Source of the DNA: WRGA01 sp031553395
GTDB taxonomy: Bacteria > Bacteroidota > Bacteroidia > Bacteroidales > WRGA01
Assembly: GCA_031553395.1 (NCBI GenBank)
Contig: JAVBLR010000006.1
Span: 1 to 64,000 of the forward strand
DNA length: 64,000 nt
Direction of reading: 5' to 3'
Below the pieces are notes generated by a model. It had not been told where the DNA came from and ran no database searches. It worked only from the letters and a program-made list of their open reading frames with translations. Shown here piece after piece: positions 36,132 through 45,488 of the stretch. Every line of letters begins with the position of its first letter. The stretch's first letter is position 1. The translations under genes were made by a program, and so were the position numbers.

Positions 36132-38420
36132 ATGAGGATACGAGTTTTATTATTCACTTTTTTGAGTTACCTGTTGGTTATAGCTCCCAGTATATTTGCT
36201 CAGGCTCCTTCGAATCTGACAACCGATTTGTTGGAACATACCGACCGTGTATTTCTGGATGGTTATCTGACTACGATGCCTTTGTCCGAAATAAATACGG
36301 CGATCGAACGGTATCAGGTAGCAACAATCCGAAATACTCATCCTTATTTAGGATGGATAATGAATAGCGAAACTTCCAATACTTTGCAAACGGCCTATCA
36401 AATACAAATGGCTTCATCCGTAGAAAAATTGAAAAAGAACGAGGCAGATATATGGGACAGTGGTAAAGTAGAAAGTAATAATTCGGTAGCGGTTAGATAC
36501 AAAGGAATTTCATTGCAACCCAAAGTCGTTTATTACTGGAAAGTGAAAACCTGGGATAATCACGGAAATGAAAGCAAATATTCGGATATAAAAAGTTTTA
36601 TGACTGCGTCGGAACTAAATGGTGGAACTGCCCAATATCCGTTGCGATTAACCGATGAATATCCGGTTAAAGTTAATTTGGTAGGTAAACAATATACATT
36701 TATTGATTTCGGGAAAGCAGCTTTCGGAAAATTGAAATTAAACCTGACCTCTGAAAAAGGTAAAGATACTGTTATCATTCGTTTGGGAGAACACAGCCGG
36801 GATGGATTAGTCGACCGCAATCCCGGAGGATCTATCCGGTATGCCGAATATAAATTACCATTGTTGGCTGGTAATCATTCGTATGCTATTAAATTTAAAC
36901 CGGATAAGAGAAATACAACCCGACAAGCGAATGAAAGTAGAGTAGACCCGGTTTTTATGCCTGATTATATCGGTGAAGTGTATCCGTTCCGGTATTGTGA
37001 AATAGAGAATTATACTTATCCGTTAACCGATAAAAGTGTGATGCGGCAAAGTGTACATTATCCTTTTAATGATGCGGCGGCTACTTTTCATTCGTCAGAT
37101 TCAATTCTGAATCAGGTTTGGGAACTTTGCAAATACTCTATCAAAGCGACTTCTTTTATAGGAACTTATGTCGATGGAGACAGGGAACGTATCGCATACG
37201 AAGCCGACGCACTGATAAATCAGTTGTGTCATTATTCTGTAGATCGTGAGTTTTCTATGGCGCGGCATACGCATGAATATTTGTTGTATAATCCTACATG
37301 GCCTACCGAATGGAACCTTCAATCGGTGTTAATAGCTTGGAATGATTACATGTACACGGGCAATAAGGTTTCGTTGGAACGTTATTACGAAGACTTGAAA
37401 GCAAAAACATTATTAGCTCTGAAAGAAGATAATGGATTGATATCTACAAAAACCAGTAAGTTGACAAAAGAATTCAATGAGTCCATTCATTTCAAAGGCA
37501 AATCACTAAGGGATATAGTCGATTGGCCGCAATCGGGTATCGTTGGTGACGAAAAAAATGAAGCAGGTGAAGCCGATGGATATGTGCTAACGACCTACAA
37601 TACGGTGGTGAATGCTTATCACTACGAGGCTCTTCATTTAATGAGTATGATTGCCGGAGTATTGGGTAATAAAAGCGATCAACAATTCTATACTACGGAA
37701 GCAGAAAAGCTAAAAAAACAATTCAACCGGTTGTTACTCGATTCAAGAAAAGGATATTATAAAGATGGGGTGGAAACAGATCACAGTTCGCAGCACGCCA
37801 ACATGTTTCCGTTGGCTTTTGATATGGTGCCGGAAGAAAATATACAATCGGTTTCCAAATTTATTCAATCCCGGGGAATGGCTTGTAGCGTTTATGGTTC
37901 GCAATTTTTGTTGGATGCTATTTATAATGTTGATGAGGCAGAAGTTGGATTGCAACTATTGTCTTCGACCAAGGAACGTAGCTGGTATAATATGCTTCGT
38001 GCGGGCTCGACCATAACCATGGAAGCCTGGGATAATAAATACAAACCGAATCAGGATTGGAATCATGCATGGGGAGCAGCGCCGGCTAACCTTATTCCAC
38101 GCAAGCTGATGGGAATCGAACCGTTAGAACCCGGTTTCAGTAAAATCCGTATCAAGCCGCAACCGGCTTCTCTTCGCGAAGCATCGATAAAAATACCTTC
38201 AATCCGTGGGGATATCAGTGTTTCTTTTGTGAATATTCCTCAGGAAAGTTTTTCACTGGAAATAGACATACCGGCCAATACAACGGCAGAGGTATGGTTG
38301 CCTCTAATCAAAAAAGGATATAAATTATATGTAGATAATACAGAGGAAAAAGGAATTGTATCCGGCAATTTTGTGAAAGTGACTGTTGGTTCTGGAAAAC
38401 ATACATTTGCTATTCAATAA
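36132..38420 (+). CDS. GH78 alpha-L-rhamnosidase with N-terminal Ig-like domain
   Basis: The 762-aa product has a signal peptide (about 1-24). An N-terminal fibronectin-like rhamnosidase domain spans about 60-160 (YQIQMASSVEKLKKNEADIW, VYYWKVKTWDNHGNESKYSD). A beta domain (about 180-310) and the (alpha/alpha)6 catalytic barrel (about 320-660) follow. The catalytic signature is YVDGDRERIAYEADALINQL, with later ITMEAWDNKYKPNQDWNHAW supplying the second Glu and the His/Trp pair. The C-terminal beta domain has NIPQESFSLEIDIPANTTAE. Predicted to hydrolyse terminal alpha-L-rhamnose from rhamnogalacturonan fragments. It is intact, with short gaps to its neighbours. Confidence 0.88.
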   Translation: MRIRVLLFTFLSYLLVIAPSIFAQAPSNLTTDLLEHTDRVFLDGYLTTMPLSEINTAIERYQVATIRNTHPYLGWIMNSETSNTLQTAYQIQMASSVEKLKKNEADIWDSGKVESNNSVAVRYKGISLQPKVVYYWKVKTWDNHGNESKYSDIKSFMTASELNGGTAQYPLRLTDEYPVKVNLVGKQYTFIDFGKAAFGKLKLNLTSEKGKDTVIIRLGEHSRDGLVDRNPGGSIRYAEYKLPLLAGNHSYAIKFKPDKRNTTRQANESRVDPVFMPDYIGEVYPFRYCEIENYTYPLTDKSVMRQSVHYPFNDAAATFHSSDSILNQVWELCKYSIKATSFIGTYVDGDRERIAYEADALINQLCHYSVDREFSMARHTHEYLLYNPTWPTEWNLQSVLIAWNDYMYTGNKVSLERYYEDLKAKTLLALKEDNGLISTKTSKLTKEFNESIHFKGKSLRDIVDWPQSGIVGDEKNEAGEADGYVLTTYNTVVNAYHYEALHLMSMIAGVLGNKSDQQFYTTEAEKLKKQFNRLLLDSRKGYYKDGVETDHSSQHANMFPLAFDMVPEENIQSVSKFIQSRGMACSVYGSQFLLDAIYNVDEAEVGLQLLSSTKERSWYNMLRAGSTITMEAWDNKYKPNQDWNHAWGAAPANLIPRKLMGIEPLEPGFSKIRIKPQPASLREASIKIPSIRGDISVSFVNIPQESFSLEIDIPANTTAEVWLPLIKKGYKLYVDNTEEKGIVSGNFVKVTVGSGKHTFAIQ

Positions 38421-38451
38421 AAATAAAAGATAATTTTTAGTCTTTATTTAA

Positions 38452-40059
38452 ATGAAAAACATAAAACTATATTGCATTCTTCTTTTGCTTGCTGTCGCTT
38501 TTCAATCGAAAGGACAGGATGCTCCCGAATATTTCAATAATCCGATTCTGCCGGGTTTTAATCCTGATCCATCCATTTGCAGGGTGGGTGATGATTTTTA
38601 TTTGGTAACCTCGTCGTTTACATGGTATCCCGGCATACCCGTTTACCACTCTAAAGATTTGGTTAACTGGGAGATTATCGGACACGCCATCGATAGGCCG
38701 GGTATGATCGATATGAACGGCATAAATGATAACGATGGAATCTGGGCGGTTACGATACGGCATTACGACGGATTGTTTTACCTGATCACTACCGGTTCGA
38801 AATGTGGCGGCAACTTTTACCTGACAGCTACCGACCCGAAAGGTCCCTGGTCTGATCCGGTTTGGTTGAAAGAGGCGCCGGGAATTGATCCTTCGTTATT
38901 TTGGGACGATGACGGTAAATGTTACTATACCGGAAATACCTGGGATTTTAAGAAATCGTGGCCTTCCCAATGTGCCGTATGGATGCAGGAATTGGATTTG
39001 AATAAGAAAGAATTGGTCGGCGAACGGAAAACACTGGCCTACGGACATGCTAATAACGCGACTTACGCCGAAGGACCTCATATTTATAAAATAGATAATA
39101 AGTATTTATTATTGATGGCCGAAGGGGGTTCGAGTTATTATCACGCGGTTACCTCGCATCACAGTAATTCGTTATGGGGACCTTATACCGCCGATAAAAC
39201 GAATCCGGTATTATTGCATCGCCATTTAGGCAGCAACTACCCTATTCAAAACCTGGGACATGCCGATTTGGTGCGAACTCCGGCCGGCGATTGGTATTCG
39301 GTCGCGTTGGGAATCCGGAACATTGACGGACACAATCCATTGGCCCGTGAAACATTTCTCTGCAAAGTGGAATTCGAAGAGGGAACACCGATATTTAATC
39401 CTGGTCATGGTATTGTATTATCCAAGCAGAAACGGCCAGATCTTCCCTGGACTCCTGTTGAATCCGAATCGGCCCGCGACGATTTTGATGCGGAGAACCT
39501 GGCATCCAACTGGTATTGTGTCCGAATCCCTCAAATGCAGTTTTATACGATAAAAGAAAGCCGGCTCAGTCTGTCCCTTCGACCGGAAGTGATTGACAGT
39601 CTGGTGCATTCGGCCATGATTATACAGAAAACAAAACATCATCGTTTCACGGCAACGACTAAACTGAGTTTTCAGGCTAAGAAAGAAAACGAACAGGCCG
39701 GACTGGTTTTCTACCGCACGACCAATGGTTATTATAGTCTGATGAAAGATAAATCCGGAATCGTATTAACGAAAAAACACCTGGGGCAAAAAGAAATAAT
39801 CCAACATATTCCTTACGATAAAAAAGAAGTATATCTCAACGTGATTGTAAACGGGTTGGATGCAACATTCTATTTTGGAGAAACCCCCGACCGGATGACG
39901 GATATCGGAGGCGTTCAACACTTGGATGCAATATCCGACAACAAATTCAATAAATTCAATGGTCCCGGAATCGGAATGTATGCCACAAGCAATGGTAAAT
40001 CATCCAAAAATATCGCTTCTTACGATTGGTTTGAATATAAAGGCGGATCTACTGATTAA
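38452..40059 (+). CDS. GH43 glycosidase with C-terminal xylosidase-type beta-sandwich
   Basis: The 535-aa secreted enzyme (signal peptide about 1-21) opens FNNPILPGFNPDPSICRVGD (Asp base), with the second Asp in APGIDPSLFWDDDGKCYYTG and the acid Glu in NATYAEGPHIYKIDNKYLLL. Residues ~345-530 form the GH43 C2-type concanavalin domain (ARDDFDAENLASNWYCVRIP, QAGLVFYRTTNGYYSLMKD). The architecture is that of alpha-L-arabinofuranosidase/beta-xylosidase GH43 members, so arabinose removal from pectin side chains is likely. By eye the gene uses more G/C at third positions than its AT-rich neighbours, which may indicate a separate origin. Confidence 0.88.
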   Translation: MKNIKLYCILLLLAVAFQSKGQDAPEYFNNPILPGFNPDPSICRVGDDFYLVTSSFTWYPGIPVYHSKDLVNWEIIGHAIDRPGMIDMNGINDNDGIWAVTIRHYDGLFYLITTGSKCGGNFYLTATDPKGPWSDPVWLKEAPGIDPSLFWDDDGKCYYTGNTWDFKKSWPSQCAVWMQELDLNKKELVGERKTLAYGHANNATYAEGPHIYKIDNKYLLLMAEGGSSYYHAVTSHHSNSLWGPYTADKTNPVLLHRHLGSNYPIQNLGHADLVRTPAGDWYSVALGIRNIDGHNPLARETFLCKVEFEEGTPIFNPGHGIVLSKQKRPDLPWTPVESESARDDFDAENLASNWYCVRIPQMQFYTIKESRLSLSLRPEVIDSLVHSAMIIQKTKHHRFTATTKLSFQAKKENEQAGLVFYRTTNGYYSLMKDKSGIVLTKKHLGQKEIIQHIPYDKKEVYLNVIVNGLDATFYFGETPDRMTDIGGVQHLDAISDNKFNKFNGPGIGMYATSNGKSSKNIASYDWFEYKGGSTD

Positions 40060-40119
40060 TCCGGAAATTATCCAAAAGAATTCATTTCAAAATATTATAA
40101 ACTGACATACTAAAGAATT

Positions 40120-41553
40120 ATGCTTAGAATAACTTATTATTTATTGTTGATCGCTTTGCTTCCCTATGCGGTTGCAAATGCTCAACTTTCGACTTCATCG
40201 GTGCTTTCCTCAAACATGGTTCTGCAACAGGGGCAACAAGTTCCTGTGTGGGGAACTGCTTCGCCCGGCGAGCGGATTACGGTTTCTTTTGGAAAACAAC
40301 GAGTGAAAACACGTGCAGGTACCGAAGGAAACTGGATGGTAGCATTGCAGCCGATGAAAGCCGACAAAACTCCGCAGCAAATGATTATAAAAGGGAAAAA
40401 GACGAGTGTCATTTATGATAATATTGTTGTCGGTGAAGTGTGGATCTGTTCCGGACAATCGAATATGGCATATAAGATGAAACTTGAACCTTCATTTGTT
40501 CCTCCCGCTAAAGGGGAAGATCTTGCAGCTTTGGAACTCCAAAAGCCTGCGAATGAAATGATACGTGTATTCGTTTCTTCTGGACGTGGTCAGGATTCGT
40601 GGAAAATAGCTGATGGAGAAAGTCTTGCCAGTGTTTCTGTCGCCGGCTATTTTTTCGGTAAAATGATTCAGGAAAAACTGGATGTGCCGGTTGGGATTAT
40701 AACGGCTGCATTGGGAGGTACACGTATTGAGACCTGGACTTCCAAAGAGGCTTATGAAAAGTCTTCGGTCTTTGCTTCCGAATTGAAAACGAAAGGGGAA
40801 ATCGACGGACTTGGCGTAGGACAACGCTACCAAACACAGATTGCACTATTGGTTCCATTCGCGGTGAAAGGTTTTTTGTGGTATCAGGGTGAAAATAATT
40901 GCGGTATTGGAGACAGAAGATATGCTGAGAAATACAAGGTAATGGTGGATAGCTGGCGGGAGGTTTTCAATCTTCCGGAAGCACCTTTCTATTCGGTACT
41001 ACTTGGACCGCATATATATTCCGATAGATTGCACAGGGGTGGTTCTCCACAAACAGCAGAGGCATTACCAATTTTCTGACAACAACAAGTAAATACAAAG
41101 TCTGTAGTTTCGAATAGTGATTTTATTGTAATTTCAGATTTGATAGATGATATACGAGATATTCACCCTTCATACAAATGGGAAGTGGGAGCTCGGTTGG
41201 CTTTGGCGAAAAATTATGCTTTCCCGGAAATTGTATGGTCGGGGCCACGTATTAAAAATGTGGAGGTTGTTTCGGATTCTATTATTGTTTCTTTTGATTA
41301 TGTTGGGAAAGGTTTGAAAACCAATGACGGAAAACGTTTGAGTTGGTTTGAAATTGCAGCGGAAGATGGAGCCTTTCGTCCGGCACTTGCAGACATTAAA
41401 GGAGAAGACTGGGTGGTTGTATATCATCCTGAAATTAAAAAACCGGTCAATGTGCGTCTTGGATGGCATGAAACAGCGATGCCTAACCTTGTAAACTCCG
41501 AGGGATTGCCTGCTGTTCCATTTGTTGAAACGAATATAAATTTGAAAAAATAA
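40120..41553 (+). pseudogene. Sialate-O-acetylesterase-type (SASA) carbohydrate esterase interrupted by an in-frame TGA
   Basis: Two same-frame pieces, 40120-41079 and 41140-41553, together make one family protein. Piece 1 has a signal peptide, the Ig-like start (SSNMVLQQGQQVPVWGTASP), the Ser block IVVGEVWICSGQSNMAYKM, and VGIITAALGGTRIETW and KGFLWYQGENNCG. The TGA at 41077-41079 falls after EALPIF, where I expect Trp, consistent with TGG to TGA. The frame then continues QQQVNTKSVVSN, IDDIRDIHPSYKWEVGARLA (catalytic DIHP) to the normal C-terminus. Nearby genes use TGA as an ordinary stop, so recoding is unlikely. The first piece alone lacks the catalytic His. RLALAKNY also looks a few residues short of the usual spacing. 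A sequencing error remains possible. Confidence 0.85.
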
Positions 41554-41583
41554 TTTAAGTCTACATAAATAATTAAACATAAA

Positions 41584-42270
41584 ATGAAGAAATTCTATTT
41601 ATTTCTGTTGATTGTTGCCTTATATGGCAACATTTGTTCGGCGCAAAGCTTGAAATCCGTATCGATATTAGGTGATTCCTATTCAACTTTCGAAGGATAT
41701 TTACAACCCGATACGAATTATATATGGTATTATACTCATGCAAAAAATAAAACAGATGTAACTTCTGTAAGACAAACTTGGTGGCATCAATTTATCAAAG
41801 AGAATGGTTTCCGGCTTTGTGTCAATAACTCTTTCTCCGGTGCAACCATTTGTAATACAGGATATCGCAAGGAAGATTATTCGGATCGTTCTTTTATTAC
41901 TCGGATGAATAACCTGGGATGTCCGGATATTATTTTCTTATTTGGCGCTACGAACGATGCTTGGGCAAATGCGCCGATTGGGGAATATCTGTATGAAGGA
42001 TGGACTAAGGAAAGTTTATACAATTTTCGTCCGGCGATGGCGTATATGCTGAATCACATGATTGATTATTATCCCAATGTTGAAGTCTATTTCTTATTAA
42101 ATTCCGAACTGAAAGAAGAAATCAATGAATCGGTCAAGACTATTTGTAAATATTACAATGTCGATTGCATCGAATTGCACGATATTGATAAAAAGGCTGG
42201 TCATCCATCCATAAAAGGAATGAAACAAATCAGTGAACAGATAACAAAATATATGAAACTGGATAAGTAA
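41584..42270 (+). CDS. Secreted SGNH hydrolase-type esterase
   Basis: The 228-aa product has a signal peptide (MKKFYLFLLIVALYGNICSA). SGNH features are VSILGDSYSTFEGYLQPDTN (Ser), NNSFSGATICNTGY (oxyanion region), IIFLFGATNDAWANAPIGE (Asn) and HPSIKGMKQISEQI (His). This subgroup recurs in Bacteroidota pectin loci and is a candidate deacetylase for pectic oligosaccharides. It follows the broken SASA esterase by 30 bp and may back up its lost activity. Substrate is unknown. Confidence 0.78.
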   Translation: MKKFYLFLLIVALYGNICSAQSLKSVSILGDSYSTFEGYLQPDTNYIWYYTHAKNKTDVTSVRQTWWHQFIKENGFRLCVNNSFSGATICNTGYRKEDYSDRSFITRMNNLGCPDIIFLFGATNDAWANAPIGEYLYEGWTKESLYNFRPAMAYMLNHMIDYYPNVEVYFLLNSELKEEINESVKTICKYYNVDCIELHDIDKKAGHPSIKGMKQISEQITKYMKLDK

Positions 42271-42371
42271 TGAAACGAAGCATGAAAACGAGGCTTACGC
42301 CACAAGGTTATGATAATTTTGAAGTATGCGAGTTTCATACGACCTTAGCGTAAAGAAATAAAAATTAGCGT

Positions 42372-45300
42372 ATGAAAAAAAGAATTTTGTATAGGAAAAT
42401 CATTTTATTGATTGCGGCATACTTATTTACAGTTGTTTCTCTTTTTGGAAAAAGCAGTGTAACCAACATTCCTTTTGATTGGAACAATGCCTGCTGGATT
42501 GGCGTTTCCAATGAAGATTTACCGTTTTATTCGCATTATTTGCCCGTTTTTAAAATAGATTTTTCCTTGCAGCTAGACGAAAAAACAAAGTCAACTCGTG
42601 CCGGATTTGTTTACGGTGCAAACGATGAGCGGTTATTAGACAAAAACAAAAACTTTTATGGATTAGAAAACAAGCGTGACAGTTCCTATATTCTTATCGA
42701 ATTAGATATAAATATGATACCAGCAACCTTGAATATTTACCGGACAGGTTATTCTCCCAAAGACCAAAATAATACGCCGTTACACGTTATTCCTATTCCT
42801 TCCGAAATTATCAATGAGAAAAACCGGTATGAAAAGCATTCGTTTTTCATTCATTCCAATTTGGGGATTACACAGATTTTCATAGATGGAGAAAAGAAAG
42901 AAAATTTAGTTGCTGATATACTACTCAATCCGTATGGCAAAGGAGGCGATTTTTTTGCCTATCCTGTTGTGGGTGATATTGGTTTTTATCTTCCTAAAAA
43001 TCAAAATGCTACGATTAGTGATGTGAAGGTTTGTAATTTTCGTGCGCCATCCAATGCTTTGTTTGAACGAAGCATGCTCGGAAATACTATTTTTAATCCT
43101 TCACATAGTTCAATGCCCATGCTGCGTACTGAGTTTGCAAGTACTGATAAGAAAATAACTAAAGCTCAACTGTATGTTACTGCTCGCGGTATCTATGATT
43201 TTTATATCAATGGGAAGCGTATTAATAATGATTATTTCAATCCGGGTTCTTCCCAATATAATAAAACGCATTTTTATCAAACCTACGATGTAACATCCTA
43301 TATACAAAGCGGAAAAAACGCGATGGGTGCGATTTTGGGAGAAGGCTGGTGGAGTGGTGGAAGCACTTATGCAGGCGAAAACTGGAACTTTTTCGGTGAT
43401 CGTCAATCGCTTCTAGCTAAGTTGGTGGTAACTTATGATGATGGAAAAGAGCAGATCATTGTGACAAATCCCGAAACTTGGAAGTATTTTAATAATGGAG
43501 CTGTGATTTCAAGTAGTTTTTTTCAAGGGGAAGTTTACGATGCTACAAAAGAAATCTCCGATTGGAGTAAATCCGGATACAATGATAATGCATGGAAACT
43601 GGCAAAAGAAATTTCGTTGGAGGGAACCAGCTTTCCACTTGATTATTCGACTTGTTCGTTGATGGAACAGCCGGATCAATCGGTACAAGCTATCCGTGAG
43701 TTAACTGCTGTTTCAGTAAAAGAAGTTCGTCCGAAAGTATTTGTATATGATATGGGGCAAAATTTTGCCGGTGTTCCTCAGATTTCATTAAACGGAATGA
43801 ACCCGGGACAAAAAATTACCTTGCGTTTTGCCGAAGTGCAATATCCTGATTTGCCCGAATATAAAGAAAATACGGGTATGATTATGCTCGAAAATATCCG
43901 AGCAGCTATGGCGCAGGACATTTACATTTGTAAAGGAGGCAATGAAACTTTTTCACCTCGGTTTACTTTCCATGGGTATCGTTTTATAGAAATTACAGGT
44001 ATCGAACAGGCATTGCCGATTGCTGATGTTAAAAGTACTGTGTTAAGTTCTGTTGATCGTCTTACGGCACATTTCGAATGTTCCAATTCAAAAGTAAATC
44101 GCCTGTGGGAAAATATAATATGGTCTACTTACTCCAATTTCCTTTCGGTTCCGACCGACTGTCCGCAGCGCAACGAACGAATGGGCTGGAGTGGCGATAT
44201 TTCGGTTTTTTCCCGTACCGCTGTTTACTTAGCTGATATGCAACAGTTTCTTCGTCGTCACATGTTAGCTATGCGCGACGGTCAAAGAAAGGATGGCCGT
44301 TTTCCAGATGTTGCGCCAATGGATGTGGGTTTTGGAGGTTTGTTGTGGGGAAGTGCGGGTATTACTGTGCCTTGGGAAATTTATCAGCAATATGGAGATA
44401 CGGCGTTACTTGCTGAACATTACGATGCGATGAAACGCTACATTCAGTTTGTGCGGGATAATTATATCGATCCCGAAACAAATGTAATTGTACAGCGCCG
44501 CGCCGGACTTGATCTGGGTGATTGGCTTGGCTTGGAAGAAGCGAAGAATGACCGCTCGTTACTTTGGGAATCCTATTTTCTTTATGATTTGGAAATCATG
44601 CAGAAAGTAGCTACTATTCTTAATAAAAGCGCAGATGCAGAACAATTTGCCAACTTTTACTCTGAACGAAAAACGTTTTTTAATGACACATATATTGATA
44701 AAATCTCAGGAAAAACAATTTCTTCAGGATATTATACTACCCGAATTAAAGTTCCGGAAAAAGGCAAAGAGATTGATACACAAACATCTTATGTGCTACC
44801 ATTGGCATTTAATATTGTTGATGAGAAATACAAGGAAAAATTTGTGAATAATTTTATTAAAACCATTCAACGGGAAAATGTTACCGATAAAAAAGAGACG
44901 GTTCCTCCTTATTCGTTGATGACAGGGTTTATCGGTACGGCATGGATTAGCAAAGCATTGTCCGATAATAACTTGAATGCCGAAGCGTATCGACTTTTGC
45001 AACAAACTTCTTATCCATCATGGCTTTATCCGGTGGAACAAGGTGCGACAACTATTTGGGAGCGGCTTAACTCTTACACGCATACCAATGGTTTTGGAGG
45101 AAATAATAACATGAATTCTTTCAATCATTATTCGTTTGGCGCGGTTGGCGCATGGCTGATTGAATATTCGCTCGGTATTCGTCGCGATGAAAATAATACC
45201 GGATTTAAATACTTTATTTTGGCTCCCGAAGTTGATCCGACAGGTGAAATGACTTACGCGAAAGGATATTATGATTCACCTTATGGTAGGATTGAAAGTG

Positions 45301-45488
45301 ATTGGAAGATAGAAAATGGAAAAACGATCTATCATTTTACCGTTCCTGCCAACACAACCGCAACACTCTATTTGCCTGTTTCTGCTAAGACAAAAAACAA
45401 AGGAGTTCGTTACGAAAAGCATGAAAATAACAAAGCTAAGTTTTTGTTACAGGCAGGGGAATATGAATTTGAAGTAATGAAAAAATGA
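42372..45488 (+). CDS. GH78 alpha-L-rhamnosidase, long multidomain form
   Basis: The 1038-aa secreted enzyme has a lectin-like N-terminal module (about 35-215: WNNACWIGVSNEDLPFYSHY, GFVYGANDERLLDKNKNFYG). The Bac_rhamnosidase N and Ig domains follow (about 235-560: YDFYINGKRINNDYFNPGSS, NAMGAILGEGWWSGGSTYAG, VFVYDMGQNFAGVPQISLNG). The (alpha/alpha)6 barrel (about 570-930) carries TDCPQRNERMGWSGDISVFS, RAGLDLGDWLGLEEAKNDRS, GATTIWERLNSYTHTNGFGG and MNSFNHYSFGAVGAWL. All expected catalytic acidic residues are visible. Its stop overlaps the start of the DUF1593 gene by 4 bp, so the two are translationally coupled. Likely removes rhamnose from larger pectic fragments. Confidence 0.92.
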   Translation: MKKRILYRKIILLIAAYLFTVVSLFGKSSVTNIPFDWNNACWIGVSNEDLPFYSHYLPVFKIDFSLQLDEKTKSTRAGFVYGANDERLLDKNKNFYGLENKRDSSYILIELDINMIPATLNIYRTGYSPKDQNNTPLHVIPIPSEIINEKNRYEKHSFFIHSNLGITQIFIDGEKKENLVADILLNPYGKGGDFFAYPVVGDIGFYLPKNQNATISDVKVCNFRAPSNALFERSMLGNTIFNPSHSSMPMLRTEFASTDKKITKAQLYVTARGIYDFYINGKRINNDYFNPGSSQYNKTHFYQTYDVTSYIQSGKNAMGAILGEGWWSGGSTYAGENWNFFGDRQSLLAKLVVTYDDGKEQIIVTNPETWKYFNNGAVISSSFFQGEVYDATKEISDWSKSGYNDNAWKLAKEISLEGTSFPLDYSTCSLMEQPDQSVQAIRELTAVSVKEVRPKVFVYDMGQNFAGVPQISLNGMNPGQKITLRFAEVQYPDLPEYKENTGMIMLENIRAAMAQDIYICKGGNETFSPRFTFHGYRFIEITGIEQALPIADVKSTVLSSVDRLTAHFECSNSKVNRLWENIIWSTYSNFLSVPTDCPQRNERMGWSGDISVFSRTAVYLADMQQFLRRHMLAMRDGQRKDGRFPDVAPMDVGFGGLLWGSAGITVPWEIYQQYGDTALLAEHYDAMKRYIQFVRDNYIDPETNVIVQRRAGLDLGDWLGLEEAKNDRSLLWESYFLYDLEIMQKVATILNKSADAEQFANFYSERKTFFNDTYIDKISGKTISSGYYTTRIKVPEKGKEIDTQTSYVLPLAFNIVDEKYKEKFVNNFIKTIQRENVTDKKETVPPYSLMTGFIGTAWISKALSDNNLNAEAYRLLQQTSYPSWLYPVEQGATTIWERLNSYTHTNGFGGNNNMNSFNHYSFGAVGAWLIEYSLGIRRDENNTGFKYFILAPEVDPTGEMTYAKGYYDSPYGRIESDWKIENGKTIYHFTVPANTTATLYLPVSAKTKNKGVRYEKHENNKAKFLLQAGEYEFEVMKK

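Noticed and set aside
41077..41079. TGA read as an amino acid (selenocysteine or alternative code)
   Set aside because: Other genes here end in TGA (17292, 34371), no selenocysteine-type element is visible, and the codon falls at a position that looks like Trp in the family; a nonsense change or read error is simpler.
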